Below, piece by piece: positions 7,528-11,176 of a stretch of 11,176 nt of DNA. The DNA comes from Legionellaceae bacterium (GTDB lineage: Bacteria; Pseudomonadota; Gammaproteobacteria; Legionellales; Legionellaceae): the NCBI GenBank assembly GCA_027449525.1, contig DAIDLK010000019.1, positions 1 to 11,176 of the forward strand. Reading direction: 5' to 3'. The stretch's first letter is position 1. Every line of letters starts with the position of its first letter. The notes under the pieces are model-generated. The model saw nothing but the letters and a program-made list of their open reading frames with translations. It made no database searches and had not been told where the DNA came from. A program made the translations under genes and the position numbers.

Positions 7528-8376
7528 ATGCGTTTACTCTGCCCCATTTACACTTGTTTAAGTGGTCTACTTTTATCCATTTTATCGTATGCTGGAGGGG
7601 AAATTGCGATCACGATTGATGATTTGCCTTTTGTTAGTGCCTCGTACAAAAACGAGGCAGCGCTCAAACGCACGCATGATCGCTTCATGTCCATGGTGCA
7701 AGCACTTGAGGACAATCGAGTCCCAGCAACTGGTTTTGTGATTGGCAGTGCTATTGGTACGGGTGACTGGGAGCTACTGAAAGCATTTCACGATGCTGGT
7801 TTTGTGCTCGGTAATCACACTTACTCGCACCTTAATCTTGACCGAAGCAACGTCGATCAATACATCACCGGCATTGCTAAAACAGATAAAGTACTCACGC
7901 CCTTTTTATCGCAACCCAAATACTTTCGGTATCCCTACCTTGCCGAAGGACGCGGAGAAACACGGTCAATCGTACAACAGTACTTAGCTGAGCATGGTTA
8001 TATCATTGCACCAGTTACCATTGACAGCAAAGATTATCGTTTTAACGAAGAGCTATACCACATTGCTTATCGCGCACGCGAACAGTACCTGCCGCAGCTA
8101 AAACGACGTTATCTCGCCTATATTTGGCAAGAAACCGAACGAGCTGAACGCCGCGCGCAAGGCAAACCAATGAAACAAATTCTGCTGTTACATGCTAACT
8201 TGTTAAATAGCTATTGTTTAAATGATATTTTATTAATGTACCGCGAACATGGGTACCAATTCATTAGTCTGCATGATGCGCTTACTAACCCAGCACCAGC
8301 CATTAGTGTGCCTTATGCAGCGAATACGTCACTCAATGAATACTCTACGCATTGCGCAGAACGCCATATTCTATGA
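7528..8376 (+). CDS. Exported polysaccharide deacetylase (NodB/CE4 family)
   Basis: A 282-residue protein whose N-terminus (MRLLCPIYTCLSGLLLSILS) looks like a Sec signal peptide, with likely cleavage after SYA (20-22), so it should act in the periplasm or outside. The CE4 deacetylase motifs follow in order: TIDDLPF (29-35; Asp31 as expected base, Asp32 as metal ligand), NHTYSH (96-101; the two metal-binding histidines His97 and His101), FRYPYLAEG (133-141, the R-x-P motif) and ILLLHANLLN (218-227, the late LLH motif). The family removes acetyl groups from N-acetyl sugars such as chitooligosaccharide, peptidoglycan or surface glycans; the substrate here is not visible. It is divergent from the O-antigen operon, so a role in cell-surface glycan modification is plausible but inferred. 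No lipobox is seen. YggX follows 33 bases downstream. Confidence 0.88.
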   Translation: MRLLCPIYTCLSGLLLSILSYAGGEIAITIDDLPFVSASYKNEAALKRTHDRFMSMVQALEDNRVPATGFVIGSAIGTGDWELLKAFHDAGFVLGNHTYSHLNLDRSNVDQYITGIAKTDKVLTPFLSQPKYFRYPYLAEGRGETRSIVQQYLAEHGYIIAPVTIDSKDYRFNEELYHIAYRAREQYLPQLKRRYLAYIWQETERAERRAQGKPMKQILLLHANLLNSYCLNDILLMYREHGYQFISLHDALTNPAPAISVPYAANTSLNEYSTHCAERHIL

Positions 8377-8409
8377 TAATTGAATTTTAGCAACTACAAC
8401 TGAAGCCCT

Positions 8410-8703
8410 ATGACCCGACACGTATTTTGCGAAAAATTACAACAACCAAGCGAAGGACTGCTCTCACCTCCTTTTCCTGGCGCACTAGGCGAACGTATTT
8501 TTAACCATGTTTCTCAAACGGCATGGAATAATTGGATCAGCCAGCAAACCATGTTAATCAATGAGTACCGTTTAAGTTTAATTGATCCCAAAGCACGTGA
8601 ATTTCTCTACGCTGAAATGGAAAAATATTTTTTTGGTGAAGGATCAACCCCACCCCCAGGCTTTACTGCTCACGACCAAGAAAAAAACCCACCTAACTCT
8701 TGA
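8410..8703 (+). CDS. yggX: YggX family Fe-S/oxidative damage protection protein
   Basis: A 97-residue protein matching YggX (usually about 90). The conserved N-terminus TRHVFCEKL carries the family's single cysteine at position 7. PFPGALGERIFNHVSQTAWNNWISQQTMLINEYRL (21-55) is the diagnostic core, and FFGEGSTPPPGFTAHDQE (74-91) the usual C-terminal part; only the last few residues extend beyond the family. The protein is cytosolic and is linked in enterobacteria to iron handling and protection of Fe-S clusters from oxidation. In many gammaproteobacteria it follows mutY; here the upstream gene is instead the deacetylase, 33 bases away, with only a weak GAAG ribosome-binding site. A tRNA-Phe gene follows, whose -35 box overlaps the yggX stop. 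Confidence 0.95.
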   Translation: MTRHVFCEKLQQPSEGLLSPPFPGALGERIFNHVSQTAWNNWISQQTMLINEYRLSLIDPKAREFLYAEMEKYFFGEGSTPPPGFTAHDQEKNPPNS

Positions 8704-8728
8704 CTCAGAGGCCAACTCAGCGTTTAAT
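8700..8728 (+). promoter_or_regulatory. Promoter of tRNA-Phe
   Basis: TTGACT at 8700-8705 and TTTAAT at 8723-8728 each match the sigma-70 consensus at five of six positions and are separated by exactly 17 bases. The expected start, near 8735, is only about six bases before the mature tRNA. The -35 box overlaps the yggX stop codon. Confidence 0.75.
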
Positions 8729-8740
8729 ACGTACCGTTGT

Positions 8741-8816
8741 GGCCAGATAGCTCAGTCGGTAGAGCAAAGGACTGAAAATCCTTGTGTCGCTGGTTCGATT
8801 CCAGCTCTGGCCACCA
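8741..8816 (+). tRNA. tRNA-Phe (anticodon GAA)
   Basis: A complete 76-base cloverleaf. The acceptor stem GGCCAGA (8741-8747) pairs fully with TCTGGCC (8806-8812), followed by discriminator A and an encoded CCA (8814-8816). The D stem is GCTC/GAGC. The anticodon stem AAGGA/TCCTT encloses CTGAAAA with anticodon GAA at 8774-8776. The variable loop is GTGTC, and the T stem GCTGG/CCAGC encloses TTCGATT. All standard invariant positions are present. It has its own promoter just upstream. Any reading frame drawn across it (8582-8890) is spurious. Confidence 0.98.
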
Positions 8817-8874
8817 CAGTTCGGCCTTTTCTATTTGAGATGGTACTCATTATTCGTTTTGTGAATAAAATTAA

Positions 8875-9960
8875 ATGCATTATGAGTTAGCTATTCTGGC
8901 CTTAGAGAACGATAGCTTAGTTGACATCGAAGCCCCATCCCCTCCAGTTTTTGAAGAATTTTACGCGTTTATTGACGACGCATTAATACCACCATGCGAT
9001 ACAAACCATTTAACTTCATTGTTGACACACATTGAAAATTTAGAAGAAATGCTCTCTCAAGCGTTAACTCAGCATGGAATGACGCAACAACAAGTAATTG
9101 AGGTAAAAAATCAGTTGCTAATGTTATTACAACGCGTTCATGATCGAATCATTGATGCTGATACCAGCGCAGACCATCTGGCGTTAGAAAGAGACTTTAG
9201 GATTCATCAGCAGCAATTTTTATGCGCTGTTGGTCAACAACAAACATTCTTGCAACGTGTCTTTGGTTTATCCCTACTTGAATTAGAAGCACAGTGCGAA
9301 CGTGCACTTTATGGTGTGTTAGTTCTTTATGTTAGTTTAGGAACCATTGCCGCTATCTCTCTACTCGCTCTTATCATCAATTTTGGCCGTAACCAAACCA
9401 TAAGCAATGTGTGTTCATGGACACTTATTGTCACTTTAGTTCCGCTTGAAATACCCCTGTTTATATTCTACGTCATTTATATTATGACGAACTGCTGTAG
9501 ACCTTTCATCGATTATTATCACGCTACTATTCCAGAAAATTCTAACATTACTGAAGGGCGGGCCATCTCAGCGTCACTGCTTGGTCTGTTTGCGCAAAAT
9601 AAACCAAATACTTTGGAAGATTTTAGAAATAATCCAAGTCTACCACTCAAAAATATTCGCGATATTGCATTAAAATTATGGTTATCGTACCTTGCTACAG
9701 CTGAGTTGCTGTCATCCGAGGATATTCGACCTGTTTTAGAAGACTATGCGCACTACCTAGAGGCGAACAATCGATCCTTTGACCAAGCAGTGGAAGGAAA
9801 CTTTGTGGATCGTCTGCTAACATTTCCTGTTGAGCCAGGGCGTTTTCAGCTAAAATCGGCTATTATATCAACTGATGAGGTAACACAAGAAACAACCTTA
9901 TTAAGAGCGATTGCCTCTGTGAAAAAAGCAAACGAACATTATCTCGTTCCCCCTGTTTAA
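8875..9960 (+). CDS. Unrecognised 361-residue protein with a two-helix membrane hairpin
   Basis: I do not recognise this family. The ATG at 8875 directly follows an in-frame stop (8872-8874), so it is the earliest possible start; no good ribosome-binding site or promoter is seen. The N-terminal region (1-143) is acidic at first and then largely helical and glutamine-rich (about 45-130, coiled-coil-like). Two long hydrophobic segments, about 144-170 and 182-206, are separated by a polar turn of some 12 residues (GRNQTISNVCSW). The last 155 residues are soluble and helical. There is no signal peptide, so both ends probably face the same side. The gene lies 58 bases after tRNA-Phe and 20 bases before grxC, possibly co-transcribed with it. 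A membrane-associated or secreted-effector role is conceivable; nothing in the sequence proves it. That it is a real gene is likely from its length and coherent composition. Confidence 0.8.
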   Translation: MHYELAILALENDSLVDIEAPSPPVFEEFYAFIDDALIPPCDTNHLTSLLTHIENLEEMLSQALTQHGMTQQQVIEVKNQLLMLLQRVHDRIIDADTSADHLALERDFRIHQQQFLCAVGQQQTFLQRVFGLSLLELEAQCERALYGVLVLYVSLGTIAAISLLALIINFGRNQTISNVCSWTLIVTLVPLEIPLFIFYVIYIMTNCCRPFIDYYHATIPENSNITEGRAISASLLGLFAQNKPNTLEDFRNNPSLPLKNIRDIALKLWLSYLATAELLSSEDIRPVLEDYAHYLEANNRSFDQAVEGNFVDRLLTFPVEPGRFQLKSAIISTDEVTQETTLLRAIASVKKANEHYLVPPV

Positions 9961-9969
9961 GACAATAAT

Positions 9970-9974
9970 AGGAG
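9970..9974 (+). promoter_or_regulatory. Ribosome-binding site supporting the GTG start of grxC
   Basis: AGGAG six bases before the GTG at 9981. There is no ATG in a suitable place, so this site decides the start. Confidence 0.75.
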
Positions 9975-9980
9975 CTTACT

Positions 9981-10238
9981 GTGGCTAATAACATTATTAT
10001 TTATAGTTCTTCGCATTGCCCCTACTGCGTACGGGCAAAAGAGTTGCTCACACGCAAAGGGCAACGATTTACTGAAATTTTAGTGGATCAAAATGATGCC
10101 CAGCGTGAAGAAATGATCGCAAAAACCAACCGCTATACCGTGCCGCAGATTTTTATTAATGATGAACACATTGGCGGTTGCGATGACTTGTATGCCTTAG
10201 AGCAATCAGGAAAATTAGCAGATCTGTTACAATCATGA
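9981..10238 (+). CDS. grxC: Glutaredoxin 3
   Basis: An 85-residue dithiol glutaredoxin that reduces disulfides and glutathione mixed disulfides in the cytosol with glutathione. The length is typical. After the first strand (NNIIIYSSS) comes the active site CPYC at 13-16. TVPQIFI (about 53-59) carries the conserved cis-proline, and GGCDDLYAL (64-72) the glutathione-binding loop; that loop holds a third cysteine, as in GrxC proteins. The start is GTG, supported by AGGAG six bases upstream. It is 20 bases downstream of the unrecognised membrane protein gene and may be transcribed with it. In many gammaproteobacteria grxC is next to secB; that neighbour is absent here. The gene convergent to it ends 14 bases away. 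Confidence 0.96.
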   Translation: MANNIIIYSSSHCPYCVRAKELLTRKGQRFTEILVDQNDAQREEMIAKTNRYTVPQIFINDEHIGGCDDLYALEQSGKLADLLQS

Positions 10239-10252
10239 CCATTTAGGGCAAT

Positions 10253-11065
10253 TTAAGGAGATAGTTGCTGATTAAACGGATCATCACGCTGCTCTCTCCT
10301 CTTATCTTTCGCACTATCTACAACCAGGAGGGGTGTGTCCCGCCAATCATTGACATAAACCGAGGGGTATCCCGTCACTATTTTTATCGAGGTAGTGACG
10401 GTTCTCGCGTCTTGTTCTTGTCGCTTTTTCAACATCCGTAGATTCCTAGCAAATGACTGATAATCTTCCATCGTCACTCCCAGTGCAAAAACGACCGTCA
10501 CGATCTCGCGCGTTTTAAAATCAACTGGGGCGTTGTTAAACCAACCATAGGGCGATCCTATCATCTTATCGATAGTGCCTAGCACTGGCACCAAGTTCAT
10601 CGATACATTCCGACCTTGTTGTTCATAGTACTCATGATGAAATCCCGCCCGGTACATCAACCCCGTGCTATTAATTTTATTGAGATCGAAAGAATCGTAC
10701 GAATAAAGCGTGTGAAACGTTTCGTAAATATTGATGACATCAAACATGCTCGTTAAATTAAAGGGCTGACCCGTCGTCGACTGGCGAATAATTTGCTCAT
10801 TTCTACCTATCAAACCAGGTGTGGTTACGAAGAGTGTATCAAGTATTTCCTGTTGCCGGCTAAACGCCGGAATGTGGTGAATATCAGCTAAGAAATTATA
10901 GGCTGCCATACCGTGTAGTTGTTCATCCAGTAAATCTCGCGGTTTGCCGACTGGGGCCAATACTCGCTCAACTTTTGAGCAAATAACCCCAACCATTACA
11001 TCCTTGAGTTGCGGATTGCGCGAAAAACTAATAAGTAACGGCGCTGGAAAATTAAAAAATTTCAT
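10253..11065 (-). CDS. Unrecognised 270-residue soluble protein
   Basis: I do not recognise this family. The protein has no signal peptide and no convincing membrane segment. It opens with MKFFNFPAPLLISFSRNPQL and has a histidine/tyrosine-rich middle (MYRAGFHHEYYEQQGRN, 137-153). A GSPYGWFNNAP segment (170-180) is followed by a helical stretch (DYQSFARNLRMLKKRQEQ, 201-218) and a charged C-terminus (SAKDKRREQRDDP, 251-263). The ATG at 11065 is the natural start, preceded by a weak AGG and, further up, a consensus -10 box. The gene converges on grxC with 14 bases between the stops. Normal amino-acid use over 270 codons and the promoter element argue that it is real. No function can be given. 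Confidence 0.75.
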   Translation of the reverse strand: MKFFNFPAPLLISFSRNPQLKDVMVGVICSKVERVLAPVGKPRDLLDEQLHGMAAYNFLADIHHIPAFSRQQEILDTLFVTTPGLIGRNEQIIRQSTTGQPFNLTSMFDVINIYETFHTLYSYDSFDLNKINSTGLMYRAGFHHEYYEQQGRNVSMNLVPVLGTIDKMIGSPYGWFNNAPVDFKTREIVTVVFALGVTMEDYQSFARNLRMLKKRQEQDARTVTTSIKIVTGYPSVYVNDWRDTPLLVVDSAKDKRREQRDDPFNQQLSP

Positions 11066-11095
11066 ATGGATTGAACCTAATGAAAAAAAATCACG

Positions 11096-11101
11096 ATTAT
11101 A
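11096..11101 (-). promoter_or_regulatory. Consensus -10 box upstream of the 270-residue protein gene
   Basis: Read on the minus strand this is an exact TATAAT, about 30 bases before the ATG at 11065, giving an expected leader of roughly 24 bases. No good -35 hexamer lies 16 to 18 bases upstream, so the promoter may need an activator. An imperfect inverted repeat, CAAC(n8)GTTG, at 11132-11147 lies where an activator could bind. The remaining bases to 11176 hold no gene that I can see. Confidence 0.5.
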
Positions 11102-11176
11102 TACCCAATAAACTTCAAAATGCTATGTTTTCAACATTTGAAAGTTGTCATTAATTCTGGAATTCAATGTATTTCC

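Noticed and set aside
8809..8836. GGCC...GGCC followed by TTTTC as a terminator after tRNA-Phe
   Set aside because: The stem is only four pairs, uses part of the tRNA acceptor stem and has a ten-base loop; too weak to call.
8741..8874. tRNA-Phe as an integration site of a genomic island
   Set aside because: No integrase is present and I saw no second copy of the tRNA 3' end downstream in the window.
8582..8890. Open frame of 102 codons overlapping yggX, tRNA-Phe and the next gene's start
   Set aside because: It runs through a complete tRNA and out of frame over the yggX end; the translation resembles no protein and has no ribosome-binding site.
10239..10252. Bidirectional terminator between grxC and the convergent gene
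   Set aside because: The gap is only 14 bases and I see no hairpin in or around it.

Overview
The window looks like chromosomal DNA of a moderately AT-rich gammaproteobacterium. The RmlBDAC, Wzm/Wzt, YggX, GrxC and tRNA-Phe sequences are all gammaproteobacterial in style. The short Pgi, with WGGSGNQGQHS where enterobacterial enzymes have WGEPGTNGQHA, suggests the Legionella/Coxiella side of the class. That placement is inference from protein flavour only.

Left two thirds (1-7404, all minus strand): one very compact surface-polysaccharide operon. In transcription order it reads pgi, rfbB, rfbD, rfbA, rfbC, wzm, wzt, then a glycosyltransferase-type gene that leaves the window at base 1. Neighbouring genes overlap or lie 1 to 13 bases apart, so they are almost certainly co-transcribed and partly translationally coupled. 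RmlA, B, C and D turn glucose-1-phosphate and dTTP into dTDP-L-rhamnose. Wzm and Wzt form an ABC exporter for a finished undecaprenol-linked O-antigen; Wzt carries a C-terminal glycan-binding domain. The partial gene presumably helps assemble the chain. Pgi at the head ties hexose-phosphate supply to the pathway. The partial gene, the Wzt start and the RfbD start were set by reading overlaps and ribosome-binding sites.

Divergent junction (7405-7527): a short intergenic region with a perfect 21-base palindrome next to the operon's 5' end, a plausible operator.

Right third (7528-11176): on the plus strand, an exported NodB-type polysaccharide deacetylase, the Fe-S/oxidative-stress protein YggX, a tRNA-Phe(GAA) with its own near-consensus promoter overlapping the yggX stop, an unrecognised 361-residue protein with a two-helix membrane hairpin, and glutaredoxin GrxC. 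Convergent to these is an unrecognised 270-residue protein with a visible -10 box upstream. The two unrecognised genes flanking grxC are the least explained part of the window. I saw no insertion sequence, CRISPR array, integrase, rRNA or clear rho-independent terminator, and no broken gene.
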